Part shown: positions 37,781 through 47,772 of the stretch, in pieces
Layout of the letters: each line of letters begins with the position of its first letter
Numbering within the stretch: position 1 is the first letter of the stretch
Source: CAVVVS01 sp963751355
GTDB taxonomy: Bacteria; Bacteroidota; Ignavibacteria; Ignavibacteriales; Ignavibacteriaceae
Direction of reading: 5' to 3'
Assembly: GCA_963751355.1 (NCBI GenBank)
Contig: CAVVVS010000091.1
Location: 11,017 to 75,016, forward strand
Length of the DNA stretch: 64,000 nt
Notes under the pieces: generated by a model
Told to the model about the DNA's origin: nothing
Databases searched by the model: none
What the model saw: the letters and a program-made list of their open reading frames with translations, nothing else
Made by a program: the position numbers and the translations under genes

Positions 37781-38500
37781 ATGAATCTTGACATACTTGT
37801 ATTTGGAGCACATCCCGATGATGCAGAACTTTCAATGGGCGGAACGATCGCCAAATTAACAAACGCAGAGTTAAAAGTAGGATTAATTGATTTAACAAAA
37901 GGAGAGTTAGGTACACGGGGAACCGCCGAAACAAGGCAGAAAGAAGCATTTCAAGCGGCAATTGCTTTGAAGGTTGCTGTAAGAGATAATCTTCAAATAC
38001 CCGACGGAAATATTCAGCGGAACAAGGAAAACTTGATGAAAGTGATTATGGCAATCCGCCGGTATCATCCCAAAATTATCTTTGCTCCGTATTTCAACGA
38101 TCGTCATCCTGATCATATCGATACAAGTAAACTAGTAAAAGAAGCGATGTTTTCAACGGGTCTCACAAAAGTGAAAACTTTTGATAAAGAAGTTGCACAG
38201 GACGCATTCCGTCCAGAAAAACTTTATTATTATATGCAGACATATACTTTTGAACCATCTTTCATAATTGATGTTAGTGATCATTTTGAAACAAAAATGA
38301 AAGCGGTAAAATCTTATTCGTCTCAATTTCACAACCCCAAAAGTACCGAGCCAGAGACATTCATAAGCAAGCCCGAATTTATTAACTATGTAATATCGAG
38401 AGCCCATTTTTACGGTTTCCAAATTGGCAAACACTACGGAGAACCATTTTATTGCGAGGAAAAAATAGAACTGGATCTGATTAATTTTCTAAGAAAATAA
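37781..38500 (+). CDS. bshB1: Bacillithiol biosynthesis deacetylase BshB1
   Basis: BshB1 removes the acetyl group from GlcNAc-malate, the second step of bacillithiol synthesis. The 239-residue LmbE-fold protein shows LVFGAHPDDAELSMGGTIAK, with the HPDD zinc motif, GLIDLTKGELGTRGTAETR, and YFNDRHPDH with the third zinc ligand. The length and the GELGTRG motif are typical of BshB1. bshA and bshC are not in the window. Confidence 0.93.
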   Translation: MNLDILVFGAHPDDAELSMGGTIAKLTNAELKVGLIDLTKGELGTRGTAETRQKEAFQAAIALKVAVRDNLQIPDGNIQRNKENLMKVIMAIRRYHPKIIFAPYFNDRHPDHIDTSKLVKEAMFSTGLTKVKTFDKEVAQDAFRPEKLYYYMQTYTFEPSFIIDVSDHFETKMKAVKSYSSQFHNPKSTEPETFISKPEFINYVISRAHFYGFQIGKHYGEPFYCEEKIELDLINFLRK

Positions 38501-38675
38501 AAATGAATCTGTTTTTACAAGCAGGCTTGAGATAATTATTAAATGACAATCAACTCACTAGTTCGGTGGGATTTTTCAAATTATGTTGTCATTCGTGCAA
38601 ACATCAATATCTTAAAACCTTAGGATCGTATTTAAGCATTTTTTTAATCTCATTTCAAAAAATTTTATTTTATAT

Positions 38676-39359
38676 TCACTTTTGGAAGTGCTGATAATCT
38701 TTTGTACTTCTCCAAAAGCCTCCCCATTTCCATCCTCTTTTTATGAATGCTCTTACAATTTTAGAATTATGCGAGAACGTACCTGGTTTTCCCGGATTAT
38801 ATACTGCATCATGAGGAATAATTTTCCCGTTTTTCTCTTGTGGATTTAATTTCGGATTTATATCGATTGCCCGGCCAAGGGCATGAGCCGAAAGTATTTT
38901 TGTCCCGCGTATAAATCTGTAATTAAAAGCCGAAGTATTATTTTGCTCCATCGATTTTTCATCGGACCAATGATATTTGACAATTGGTATAACACTTTTT
39001 ACGGGAAATTTTTCAGCCTTAATAATCTTAAATATTTCCTTAATATCTTTAACAAGCTTTTTATTAATTACAATTTGACCTTGATGCAGTTTATTATCGA
39101 ATGAAAAATACTGCACCTTGACGATAGTCAAATTTTGTTTGATAGACAGAGGAATTGTTTTACCGGCAATTGCTTCGCTTATTGAATAGTTACAATCTAT
39201 TATAATCTTTGTGTGTGCTGGTTTTTTAATCTGACATAATTTTAGTAAATTTGAATAATATGATGTAGAGATAACAAGATTAGTGTTGTACGAATTTATT
39301 CTTTCACAGGAAAGAAGAAGAAATATTAGAAGAAGCTTAATGTACCCTTTGCTCCGCAT
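38676..39359 (-). CDS. M15 family D-Ala-D-Ala carboxypeptidase-like lipoprotein
   Basis: The 227-residue protein has a lipoprotein signal (LLLSC). The catalytic region near the C-terminus contains HALGRAIDINPKLNP, carrying the HxxGxAxD zinc motif of M15 peptidases, and WGGFWRSTKDYQHFQK with the last His ligand. It likely cleaves peptidoglycan stem peptides. The conserved Arg/Lys-rich segment AFNYRFIRGT matches the substrate loop of the M15C group. It is monocistronic. Confidence 0.85.
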   Translation of the reverse strand: MRSKGYIKLLLIFLLLSCERINSYNTNLVISTSYYSNLLKLCQIKKPAHTKIIIDCNYSISEAIAGKTIPLSIKQNLTIVKVQYFSFDNKLHQGQIVINKKLVKDIKEIFKIIKAEKFPVKSVIPIVKYHWSDEKSMEQNNTSAFNYRFIRGTKILSAHALGRAIDINPKLNPQEKNGKIIPHDAVYNPGKPGTFSHNSKIVRAFIKRGWKWGGFWRSTKDYQHFQK

Positions 39360-39506
39360 TTTCCTAAATTTTATCTTAAAATTTTGCTTTCCCGCCTTGC
39401 TTAAAAAATAACAAGTTAATAGGAAAGTTTATATAGAATGTTATGCCTTAAATCCAACATTGTGGAACTAATTAGAATATAATATTATAAATCAAAAAGG
39501 AAAGTT

Positions 39507-40328
39507 ATGAAGAAATATTCTTTGTTATTTTTAGTGTTACTATTATTTGCCGGATGTTCTAAAAACGGAAAAGTTGAAACTTTAAAATCGGGATTAAAAT
39601 ATAAAGATGACGTGATTGGCAAAGGGAAAACGGTGAAAATGGGTGATCTGGTTACAATTGATTTTTCTGGATGGTTAATCAAAGATTCTACAAAATTATT
39701 TGATGATTGGGCGAAGGATACTTCCAGGGATAAATACAGCATTGGATCGACAAAAAACAGGAAACCGGTTAAATTTGTTTTGAACCCGGATGCATTTGTA
39801 AAAGGCAGCGCGGAAGGGATTGCAGGTATGAGGGTCGGCGGAAAACGTACAATAATTATTCCTTCCAATCTTGCTTACGGTAAAAGAGGTATAGGCCCCA
39901 TTCCTCCGAATACCAGTTTAAAAGTGGTTGTCGAAGTCAAAGATGCAGCGCAGCCGGTGAAAGAATGGTCAATCGATTCATCGAAGATTCAAACTACAAA
40001 AAGCGGATTAAAGTATGTAATTGTAAAACAGGGCATAGGTCCTAAAGCTGCTGCCGGTGATGTCGTGACAGTGGATTACAGCGGTTTTTTGCTCGACGGG
40101 AAAAAATTTGATAGCTCTGTTGACAGAGGTAAACCATTCAATTTTAAGCTTGGTATGCATCAAGTTATTCCCGGATGGGATGAAGGAATACAGCTTTTGA
40201 ATAAAGGCGCTAAAGCCGTACTGATTATTCCTCCTGCACTAGCTTACGGCAGTCGTGCAATGGGTAAAATCCCTGCAAATTCCACATTGGTATTTGACGT
40301 TGAATTATTAAATATAAAGAAAAAATAA
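39507..40328 (+). CDS. Lipoprotein with two FKBP peptidyl-prolyl isomerase domains
   Basis: The 273-residue protein has a lipobox (LLLFAGC, Cys about 14) and two FKBP domains at about 28-150 and 160-273. The first carries an insert of about 25 residues (DSTKLFDDWAKDTSRDKYS region) and still has GMRVGGKRTIIIPSNLAYG. The second is standard: VTVDYSGFLLDGKKFDSS, VIPGWDEGIQLL and IIPPALAYGSRAMGKIP. It should help fold exported proteins near a membrane, on the periplasmic side or at the surface. A strong hairpin follows the gene. Confidence 0.92.
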   Translation: MKKYSLLFLVLLLFAGCSKNGKVETLKSGLKYKDDVIGKGKTVKMGDLVTIDFSGWLIKDSTKLFDDWAKDTSRDKYSIGSTKNRKPVKFVLNPDAFVKGSAEGIAGMRVGGKRTIIIPSNLAYGKRGIGPIPPNTSLKVVVEVKDAAQPVKEWSIDSSKIQTTKSGLKYVIVKQGIGPKAAAGDVVTVDYSGFLLDGKKFDSSVDRGKPFNFKLGMHQVIPGWDEGIQLLNKGAKAVLIIPPALAYGSRAMGKIPANSTLVFDVELLNIKKK

Positions 40329-40360
40329 TAATTAAAATTTAACTTTTCTGTTGTTTAAAC

Positions 40361-40396
40361 GCCTTTACAGTGAATGGAGTCTTTCACTGTAAAGGC
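40361..40396. terminator. 14-bp perfect hairpin after the FKBP gene
   Basis: GCCTTTACAGTGAA and TTCACTGTAAAGGC form a perfect 14-pair stem with an eight-base loop, followed by ATTATTTCAC on the plus strand. It lies between convergent genes and probably terminates the FKBP transcript. The T tract is weak. Confidence 0.7.
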
Positions 40397-40572
40397 ATTA
40401 TTTCACAAAAATACAATAAAAATTTCCTGCCAAACTTTCTCTTCCGGTGTTTTTCGAGTCCCTACCCCATGAGCGATAAACGACGGAAAAAATCCTGCAA
40501 TGGCTGTCCCGCGTAATATCATTGATAAAACCTTGTTTATAAACAAATTGGTAATTTTTAAAAACTAAAAAA

Positions 40573-41448
40573 TTATTTTGTATAACTGTTTATGATCGAA
40601 ATTGATTGGGTGTAATAACTTCCGCCGAAAAGATTGAGATGATTAAGCAGGTGATAAAGCTTGTAAATATTTTCCCTATAGCGATAACCATCCGGCAAAG
40701 GAAACTCTTCATTGTAAGCAGCATAAAAATCTGAATCAAATCCGCCGAATAATTTTGTCATAGCAAGATCTGCTTCGCGGTGACCATAATAAACCGCGGG
40801 GTCAATCAAACATGGTTCACCGTTTTCATCAACCATGAAATTCCCGCTCCATAAATCGCCGTGCAGTAAAGATGGTTCTTCCAAACTACCCGCTAAAATA
40901 TCTTCAATCATTTTTTCCAGCAGAGCAATACCTTTTTTCATTTCCCCGGTAGCGTGCCCGTTTTTCTCCGCTAGTTTATACTGAAATAATATCCTCTTAT
41001 TGAAGTAGAAATTTATCCAATTCCTTTTCTCATTTTTTCCCGCTTGATTTATTTGCGGATTGGAACCGATATAATTATCCTCGTAAAAGCCAAAATGTTC
41101 ATTATGATATTTATGCATTCTGGCAAATTGTGCTCCGAACTCAACGAAGAAAGATTTTGAACGTTTCCCTGTTTGGATTAATTCAGTTAGGATAAATGAA
41201 TTATCATATAGAATTACTTCCGGAATTCTTACTGTGTTTGAATTTTTTAATTCTTTAAGCCCGTGTGCTTCTTTAATAAACATGTCCGTATTTGAGTGAT
41301 TATCCAGTTTGAGAAAATAATTCTCACCTGACTGCATTGTGATGTTGTATGCATCACTAATACAGCCTCCGGAAAGTGCTTGCATCCCGGTGATTGTGCT
41401 TCCAATATGTGATTCAATTGTTGATTTTATTTTCGGATTTAATGTCAT
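40573..41448 (-). CDS. Fructosamine kinase family protein
   Basis: The 291-residue protein belongs to the fructosamine/ribulosamine 3-kinase family, which phosphorylates sugars attached to protein amino groups so that they detach. Motifs include SGGCISDAYNITMQSGENYF, HKYHNEHFGFYEDNYIGSNP, and the kinase catalytic block SLLHGDLWSGNFM with CLIDPAVYYGHREADLAM. Its first 35 bases overlap the end of the phosphatase gene, which implies co-translation. Bacterial members more often act on ribulosamines and erythrulosamines. Confidence 0.92.
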   Translation of the reverse strand: MTLNPKIKSTIESHIGSTITGMQALSGGCISDAYNITMQSGENYFLKLDNHSNTDMFIKEAHGLKELKNSNTVRIPEVILYDNSFILTELIQTGKRSKSFFVEFGAQFARMHKYHNEHFGFYEDNYIGSNPQINQAGKNEKRNWINFYFNKRILFQYKLAEKNGHATGEMKKGIALLEKMIEDILAGSLEEPSLLHGDLWSGNFMVDENGEPCLIDPAVYYGHREADLAMTKLFGGFDSDFYAAYNEEFPLPDGYRYRENIYKLYHLLNHLNLFGGSYYTQSISIINSYTK

Positions 41449-41917
41449 CTTTTACCTTCCTTAATAGATTGTTGCATGCATCTTCAAGGATATCGAGTAC
41501 ATTTTCAAATCCATCCTGTCCGAGGTAATAAGGATCGGGAACCTCGCTTACAGTGCTGTGGCTGCTGAACGAAGCTATTTTATAAAGTTTGTCGGAGTAT
41601 AGATTCCGGAAATCCTGTCTTTTAATTTCATCATAATTATCATCATCCATTACTACTATATAATCAAATTCTTCGAAATCTATATTTCTTTCGAACTTCC
41701 TGGAAATACTTGTAAGATCATAACCGCGTTTTGCGGCGTATTTTTTCATCCTCGGATCCGCACCTTCTCCTTCATGATAACCAATTGTACCGGCAGAATC
41801 CACTTCAATAAAGTTTTCTAATCCCCCTTTAGCAATTAAAGATTTCATTACACCCTCAGCGGCGGGTGATCTGCAGATATTTCCCAAACAAACGAATAAA
41901 ATTTTCTTTTTTGACAT
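41414..41917 (-). CDS. Low-molecular-weight protein tyrosine phosphatase family protein
   Basis: The 167-residue protein has the active-site loop FVCLGNICRSPAAEGV (C-x5-R) near the N-terminus and the catalytic acid in VPDPYYLG. Such enzymes remove phosphate from tyrosine. In eukaryotes a relative also hydrolyses ribulosamine 5-phosphate. The overlap with a fructosamine-kinase gene suggests that this copy works in sugar-adduct repair and not in tyrosine signalling; that is inference. Confidence 0.92.
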   Translation of the reverse strand: MSKKKILFVCLGNICRSPAAEGVMKSLIAKGGLENFIEVDSAGTIGYHEGEGADPRMKKYAAKRGYDLTSISRKFERNIDFEEFDYIVVMDDDNYDEIKRQDFRNLYSDKLYKIASFSSHSTVSEVPDPYYLGQDGFENVLDILEDACNNLLRKVKDDIKSENKINN

Positions 41918-42142
41918 TCAATACTTTTCTTAAATTAATTCATATAACGTGTTATGCAAAAATAAAAATTTATATGAAAGATTATAGTGATATTGCCCGT
42001 GATCACTAATGATATACTAAACAATGTTCTAAATATTTCCGGAAGATTTGTCTATAGAGATGTATTCTTATACTTGTTACCTTGTATCGGAGATCTGATG
42101 AAAGACTGAAAATCAATTTATTATACATACCATTTGTTTAAC

Positions 42143-42175
42143 AACCTCGAAGAATCATTAGCAACCTTCGAGGTT
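42143..42175 (-). terminator. Hairpin after the mannosidase gene cluster
   Basis: AACCTCGAAG and CTTCGAGGTT form a perfect ten-pair stem about 50 bases after the GH47 stop codon. The tail on the minus strand is GTTGTTAAAC, which is not a strong T run. The rest of the 306-base gap (41918-42223) shows no gene. Confidence 0.55.
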
Positions 42176-42223
42176 TAACTCTACCAAATTTTAAAATCTT
42201 ATAACCGGATATTAAAAAAATTC

Positions 42224-43636
42224 TTATTTCCAGGTCCTTTGAATTGGGTGTGCTTCTGTATTAAAAATTATTTTATTAAAATCTAAAGTTTTCGGCGGTG
42301 AAAATAATAGATATAAATATTTCAATGTTTCGGCAAAAAAGAAACTTTCCATGTCATCGTCTTTCTTTTTGGTAATCACACTTTTCAGAGATGCAAATGC
42401 TACCGGAGTTCTGCAATATTTTACCAAATCGTTTAAAAACGTCTTACCCATTTCAAGATATTTTTGTTTATGTGTAAAATGATAAAGGTAATACGCCGAT
42501 TCAATAATTTCCGGTCTCAATACATACTGAGGATTTAATATTTTCATATCCTTGTAATTCAACTGTTCCGGTTCAATTCCTTCAAGATTCCACATCTTGT
42601 AACATGAAGCTTCCAGTTCATCCGCTCTTCGTAAATCACCGGATAGTGCAAGTTCGGCAGGGAAGAATGCATCGAGCGCACCGAAATCAGTAGAAGTTCT
42701 TTTCCCGGTATTCATATCTACATGTCCGTACCAGAACCCGGATTTTACGGAATCAGCCAGGTATTTGTTAATTGCTTTTATACTTGTATCCCACATTCTT
42801 TTGCAGTCCTTATCACCGAATAGTTTCCAGCCTTTTAGAAGGTATTCATAATAGGAATCTATTCCTCCGCTTATATGACTGTCTGTATTTTCCCATTCAC
42901 CTGTTTCAACATCAATTGCAGATCCGACCAAGCCGATCTTAGAGCGCCTGTTATACAACTCAACCAGGGCTTTCTTAGCTTTGTTATAGTAAATGGGATT
43001 GCCGGTCAATTTGCTTAACGTTCCAAACTCCAAAAGTAAAGTTCCGATTTCAGCCGGATTGCTCACTTTTCCTTTGGTTTTGCCTGTTTGCAAATTAACA
43101 TACCTGTAAGGCATGCCGGTCTTTGAATTGAATGAGGGTAGTAAGCGATTTCCCAAATCCGCTGCTAATTTTAAGAACCTCTTATCCCCGTCAAGCTGAT
43201 ACGCGGAAATTAAGCTGCCGAGCATCCTGATTGTTATCTCAAAAGTTTGTACAGAGATATTTTGATCAAACGATAGATGAGTTAAAATTAATTCCTTGTC
43301 TTCTTTTGCCTGCTTCTTTAATCCCATTAAAGTCATAGTATCGAAAGCATCAACAGGCGTCATGTAAAGAGATACCCCATACCAATCGCGGTATGACTTA
43401 GATAGCGGATTCAAAACATCATGTCCCCATGCATATTTTTTATAACCGTTCCATGCATGAAGGAATTCCTGTTTTACCTCCTCAGCGAGTTTTGCTTTAT
43501 CAATTTTTACATTTTGTGTTTTATGAACAGTATTCGAAACTGCTTTTGAATCATTATTAGTTCTTGCTTTTGAAGTAGAAAAAAATGCAAACATTATAAT
43601 TGTAACTGATAAAAAAAATGCTTTTGACAATCTCAT
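42224..43636 (-). CDS. Secreted GH47 alpha-1,2-mannosidase
   Basis: The 470-residue protein has a signal peptide and a GH47 (alpha/alpha)7 barrel: VKQEFLHAWNGYKKYAWGHD, PVDAFDTMTLMG, FEITIRMLGSLISAY, NPAEIGTLLLEFGTLSKLTG, DSHISGGIDSYYEYLLKGWK, and YVLRPEIIESAYYLYHFT. GH47 enzymes remove alpha-1,2-mannose with inversion and need calcium. They are best known from eukaryotic N-glycan trimming and are less common in bacteria. It lies 23 bases after the GH92 gene and is last in the cluster. AAGGATAA precedes ATG. Confidence 0.9.
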   Translation of the reverse strand: MRLSKAFFLSVTIIMFAFFSTSKARTNNDSKAVSNTVHKTQNVKIDKAKLAEEVKQEFLHAWNGYKKYAWGHDVLNPLSKSYRDWYGVSLYMTPVDAFDTMTLMGLKKQAKEDKELILTHLSFDQNISVQTFEITIRMLGSLISAYQLDGDKRFLKLAADLGNRLLPSFNSKTGMPYRYVNLQTGKTKGKVSNPAEIGTLLLEFGTLSKLTGNPIYYNKAKKALVELYNRRSKIGLVGSAIDVETGEWENTDSHISGGIDSYYEYLLKGWKLFGDKDCKRMWDTSIKAINKYLADSVKSGFWYGHVDMNTGKRTSTDFGALDAFFPAELALSGDLRRADELEASCYKMWNLEGIEPEQLNYKDMKILNPQYVLRPEIIESAYYLYHFTHKQKYLEMGKTFLNDLVKYCRTPVAFASLKSVITKKKDDDMESFFFAETLKYLYLLFSPPKTLDFNKIIFNTEAHPIQRTWK

Positions 43637-43659
43637 TTATATTATCCTTCATAATTTTT

Positions 43660-45924
43660 TTATTTATTACTCATAGAAGGCGGAAAATCTGCAGGGCTTG
43701 AACCCCATTTTTTGTTTGGTTTGCTTCCCATAACGAAAACAAGTTTTCCACCGTTCATAAGCTCTTTATGATAAATATAAGTACGATTAAGTTCTTTACC
43801 GTTCAATTCCGCCGATTGAATATATTTATTGTCCATAGAAACATTTTTTGCTATCACGGTAAATTTCTTTCCGTTTTCAACTTCAATACTGACTTTATCA
43901 AACATAGGACTGCCTATATCATAAATTCCTTCGGCAGGATTAACAGGATAAAAACCTATCGAACTAAAAACATACCAGGCAGACATTTGTCCGCAGTCAT
44001 CATTTCCGCATAATCCTTTGGGAGTATCTTTATATAATTTTACGGTAATTTCTCTCACGGTTTCCTGGGTTTTCCACGGTTCGCCGGAATAATCATATAA
44101 GTAAGCAATATGATGGCTCGGTTCATTTCCCTGAGCATATTGCCCGATTAAGCCCGAAACATCCGGTGGAGCGTGTTTATCGAGGGCTGAAGATTGATCA
44201 AATAAGGAATCCAATTTTAAGGAAAAATCCTTTCGTCCTCCCATTAATTTAATTAAACCTTCAACATCCTGTGGAACAAACCAGGTCCATTGCCATGCAT
44301 TTCCTTCGGTATAGTCATGAATCTTTTCGGTTGTAAATTTGGGATTAAAAGGAGTTCTCCATTTCCCGTCAAGATATTTGCCTCTCATGAATCTCGTAGA
44401 TTTATCAAAAAGATTTTTATAATTTCCTGCTCTTTTGATGAAGTAATTATAATCATCATTTTTATGAAGATATTTCGCAACTTGCGCAATGCACCAATCA
44501 TCATAGGAATAAGCAAGAGTTTTAGAAACTGATTCGTTAACTTTATCTGCAGGAACATAACCTAATTTTTTGTAATAATTGATTCCAAAATTATTCTGCA
44601 TGGCGCTGGTCTTCATTGCTTTATATGCTTCATTAATATCAAAGCCTTTGAAACCTTTTAAAATTGCATCGGCAATGACTGGAACTGCGTGGTAGCCGAT
44701 CATGGTATTTGTTTCATTTCCTTCAAGCTCCCAAACAGGGAGTAAACCTGTATGTCTATAATGAGCCAGCATCGAATTTACAAAATCACTTACTTTATCT
44801 CTTTCCATGATGGTAAACAATGGATGTTCTGCTCTAAATGTATCCCACAAAGAAAACACAGTATATTGATCGTATCCTTTTGCTTTATGAATTAAACTGT
44901 CGGCACCTTTATAATTTCCGTTAGCATCGCTGAAAAGATTAGGCGTTATCAAGGAATGATAAAGGGCTGTGTAAAAGATTTCCATTAAACTTTTGTCTTT
45001 GGTCTCTATTTGAATTTTATTTAATTGTTTTTCCCAGGATGCAGCCGCTTCGTTTTTAATTTTATCAAAATTCCAATCAGGAATATCAGAATTGAGATCT
45101 TTTAATGCGCCATCAACATTAGCAGAGGATAAACCGACTTTTACAAGTATCTGATCATTTTTTTCAGTATCAAATTTAAAGATGCCTTTTAATGTTTTTC
45201 CTTTTTCTTCTTGTTTGTTTTTTATGATGTGCTTGTCTAAACTGAAAAGAACCGATTGAAATGGCTGTGAAAATTTAGCTGCGAAATAGACTCTCTGATC
45301 CTTTGCCCAGCCGGTTGATAATCTGTATCCGACGATAGTATTATTATTAATAATATTAATATAAGCGCCGGTAGTGTGATCCCAATTTAGACTATGACCG
45401 AGGTTCAAAACGATAACTGCATCCTTTGAATGCGGGAATGTGTATTTCTGAAATCCCGCTCTTTTAGCCGCAGTTAATTCTGCTTTAATTTTGTATGTCT
45501 TTAATAATACAGAATAATAACCGGGTGAAGCATGCTCATCATCATGAGAAAAAGCAGAGTGCAGATTTCTAAGTTTGACTGAATCGGCATCCGAGCTGAT
45601 TGATAAAATGGCAGGCATAAATAAAATATCGCAAAGGTCGCCTATCCCGGTCCCGCTTAAATGAGTATGGCTGAACCCTATTATTACGCTGTCCGAATAA
45701 TTATAACCCGAACACCAATCCCATCCGGATGTACCGTTGTCGGGGCTAAGCTGCACCATCCCGAAAGGTACCGTTGCTCCGGGATATGTATGTCCGTGCG
45801 CTCCCGTACCGATAAAAGGATTAACGTATTTATTTAGGTTTAATTCTCCGCCGGATTTTTGAGCAAAACAAATTTGAACAAATAAAAATGATAAAATGAC
45901 TACTAAGGAATTTGAAAATTTCAT
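43660..45924 (-). CDS. Secreted GH92 alpha-mannosidase
   Basis: The 754-residue protein has a signal peptide and clear GH92 motifs: YVNPFIGTGAHGHTYPGATV, PFGMVQLSPDNG, GFSHTHLSGTG, SLWDTFRAEHPL, GNAWQWTWFVPQD, NEPSHHIAYLY and LCGNDDCGQMSAWYVFSSIG. The family contains calcium-dependent exo-alpha-mannosidases cleaving 1,2- or 1,3-linked mannose, with inversion. It sits between GH47 and GH125 genes, so the set could process branched alpha-mannan stepwise. A GGAG site precedes ATG. Confidence 0.95.
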   Translation of the reverse strand: MKFSNSLVVILSFLFVQICFAQKSGGELNLNKYVNPFIGTGAHGHTYPGATVPFGMVQLSPDNGTSGWDWCSGYNYSDSVIIGFSHTHLSGTGIGDLCDILFMPAILSISSDADSVKLRNLHSAFSHDDEHASPGYYSVLLKTYKIKAELTAAKRAGFQKYTFPHSKDAVIVLNLGHSLNWDHTTGAYINIINNNTIVGYRLSTGWAKDQRVYFAAKFSQPFQSVLFSLDKHIIKNKQEEKGKTLKGIFKFDTEKNDQILVKVGLSSANVDGALKDLNSDIPDWNFDKIKNEAAASWEKQLNKIQIETKDKSLMEIFYTALYHSLITPNLFSDANGNYKGADSLIHKAKGYDQYTVFSLWDTFRAEHPLFTIMERDKVSDFVNSMLAHYRHTGLLPVWELEGNETNTMIGYHAVPVIADAILKGFKGFDINEAYKAMKTSAMQNNFGINYYKKLGYVPADKVNESVSKTLAYSYDDWCIAQVAKYLHKNDDYNYFIKRAGNYKNLFDKSTRFMRGKYLDGKWRTPFNPKFTTEKIHDYTEGNAWQWTWFVPQDVEGLIKLMGGRKDFSLKLDSLFDQSSALDKHAPPDVSGLIGQYAQGNEPSHHIAYLYDYSGEPWKTQETVREITVKLYKDTPKGLCGNDDCGQMSAWYVFSSIGFYPVNPAEGIYDIGSPMFDKVSIEVENGKKFTVIAKNVSMDNKYIQSAELNGKELNRTYIYHKELMNGGKLVFVMGSKPNKKWGSSPADFPPSMSNK

Positions 45925-46177
45925 TATTGACTCCGATTAAGAATTTTAGTTAGTCTGAATTTTAATTTTCATTATTGTTAAGTGCTTGTAGAAAAACGTA
46001 TAGCATATTCCGCTAAAATATTTTATTCGATCGTAAATTTGATATTTACCAAATACTCGAACAAAATAGTGCTCTATCATATTCGGTGAGATTTTTATCA
46101 GTGTCTTCATCTTATATTTAATAAATACTGATTTGAAAGGAGAAAAGCTCAATATTAATTAAACTCTTATTGTAAAC

Positions 46178-47605
46178 TCAACCATTCAAGAGATGCGGAT
46201 GCTCGCGATAAATTTTAAGTATCAACTCTCCGAAAAGTGTGTTTGCCCACGCGAACCATTTCCGTGTAAAATCCTTAGGATTATCTTTATTGAATGATTC
46301 GTGCATGAATCCGGTTCCGGCATTGCTTTTTATAAGTGTGTTTAAACAGCGCGAAATTTCTTCTTCGTTATCGCTGGTTAAAGCCTGAATAATTAAACTG
46401 ATCGGCCAGATTTTCCCTAGTCCCGTATGTGCACTACCTATTCCCTTACCCGCTTTACCGCTGAAGTAATAAGGATTCGAATTGCTCAAGACAAATTTCC
46501 GTGTATTGCCGTATATATCATCATTTTTATCGACACAATCTAGGTATGGAAGTGATAATAAACTCGGTACATTCGCATCATCCATGAATAACCGGTTGCC
46601 AAAACCATCAACTTCGTAAGGAAAGATTTTTCCGAGATCCAGGTGTTCCATTTCTGCATATTCATCAAGCGCATTTTCAACTTCATCCGCCAGGACATTA
46701 CACTCATTAACGAAATTCTCGTCATTAATTACATTATGAAAAATCTCGGAAAGTTGTCTCAGAGAAGTTACTGCAAAATGATTTGACGGAACTAGGAACG
46801 GGAAAATTGTTGCGTCATCGGAAGGACGGAAAATTGAGCAAATCAAACCAACCGGTTTGATAGGGTTTCCGTATCCGCCCCCGGCAACCGTATCACTCTG
46901 CCATGCAGTAACTCTCTCAAATTTATAGGGCCCTTCACCGTGCTTGCGCTGCTGCTGTTTAAATGTTTTTACTACAAGTTTCATTGCCTGCTGCCATTTC
47001 TGATCAAACGGAGAAGTATCCCCGGTTTCTTTCCAGTAGCCGTGGGCGAGTCTTATCGGGTAACATAATGAATCGATTTCCCATTTACGTTCATGCAGCT
47101 CCGGTTTCATTGTAGTAAGATCTTTATCCCATTCACTCCCTGTAGGACCATAATTAAAAGCATTTGCATAGGGATCTATTAATATACATTTCGTCTGCCG
47201 GTTAATAACCCCGGCAAGTAAATTTTTTAATTTCTTATCTTCATTTGCTAATTGTAAATATGGCTGTACCTGAGCACTGGAGTCTCTTAACCACATCGCA
47301 TTAATATCACCGGTGATTACAAAAGTATCAGGTCTACCTTCTAAAAGCTGATATCTTACTGTTGTATCAAGCGTGTTGGGAAAACAGTTTTCAAACAACC
47401 AGGTAAGTTCATCATTTTTTACGTTCTTTTTAATTTCCGATATTTTTGCTTCTACCGCTTCGCTTATAAATTTCCGGTCTTTTAGCGGAGGTCTTCTATT
47501 TTTGTAACTAACTGAATTTAAAATTGAAGGCACAGGAAATCCGGAGATGGATATTCCTGCTATTGCAAGTCCGCCGGTTTTTATAAAATCTCTTCTGTTC
47601 AACAT
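46178..47605 (-). CDS. GH125 exo-alpha-1,6-mannosidase
   Basis: The 475-residue protein has a twin-arginine type signal (NRRDFIKTGGLAIAG) and the GH125/DUF1237 pattern: TWLFENCFPNTLDTTV, GDINAMWLRDSSAQVQPYL, FNYGPTGSEWDKDLTTMKPE, WEIDSLCYPIRLAHGYW, FRPSDDATIFPFLVPSNHFA, MDDANVPSLLSLPYLD and GFMHESFNKDNP. Known members release alpha-1,6-mannose without metal ions. A Tat signal implies export in folded form. A gap of 253 bases separates it from GH92, and I see no real gene there. Confidence 0.93.
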   Translation of the reverse strand: MLNRRDFIKTGGLAIAGISISGFPVPSILNSVSYKNRRPPLKDRKFISEAVEAKISEIKKNVKNDELTWLFENCFPNTLDTTVRYQLLEGRPDTFVITGDINAMWLRDSSAQVQPYLQLANEDKKLKNLLAGVINRQTKCILIDPYANAFNYGPTGSEWDKDLTTMKPELHERKWEIDSLCYPIRLAHGYWKETGDTSPFDQKWQQAMKLVVKTFKQQQRKHGEGPYKFERVTAWQSDTVAGGGYGNPIKPVGLICSIFRPSDDATIFPFLVPSNHFAVTSLRQLSEIFHNVINDENFVNECNVLADEVENALDEYAEMEHLDLGKIFPYEVDGFGNRLFMDDANVPSLLSLPYLDCVDKNDDIYGNTRKFVLSNSNPYYFSGKAGKGIGSAHTGLGKIWPISLIIQALTSDNEEEISRCLNTLIKSNAGTGFMHESFNKDNPKDFTRKWFAWANTLFGELILKIYREHPHLLNG

Positions 47606-47772
47606 GATTTGTTACCCGATTTTTTATTTTTTAATATAATTTCGATCAATAATGAAATCAACCCGGAAAGTTGATTTTAAGATAAAGTATATTGTAAAGG
47701 CGAGTTATAAATTTGCGAAAAATCACTATTATCTATTGTGATTAATTGCTTTTAAACGATTATAAAATACTT

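Noticed and set aside
45946..46152. Open frame of 68 codons between GH92 and GH125 genes
   Set aside because: Low-complexity Ile/Phe/Lys-rich translation, no ribosome-binding site and no recognisable motif. The gap is more likely untranslated.
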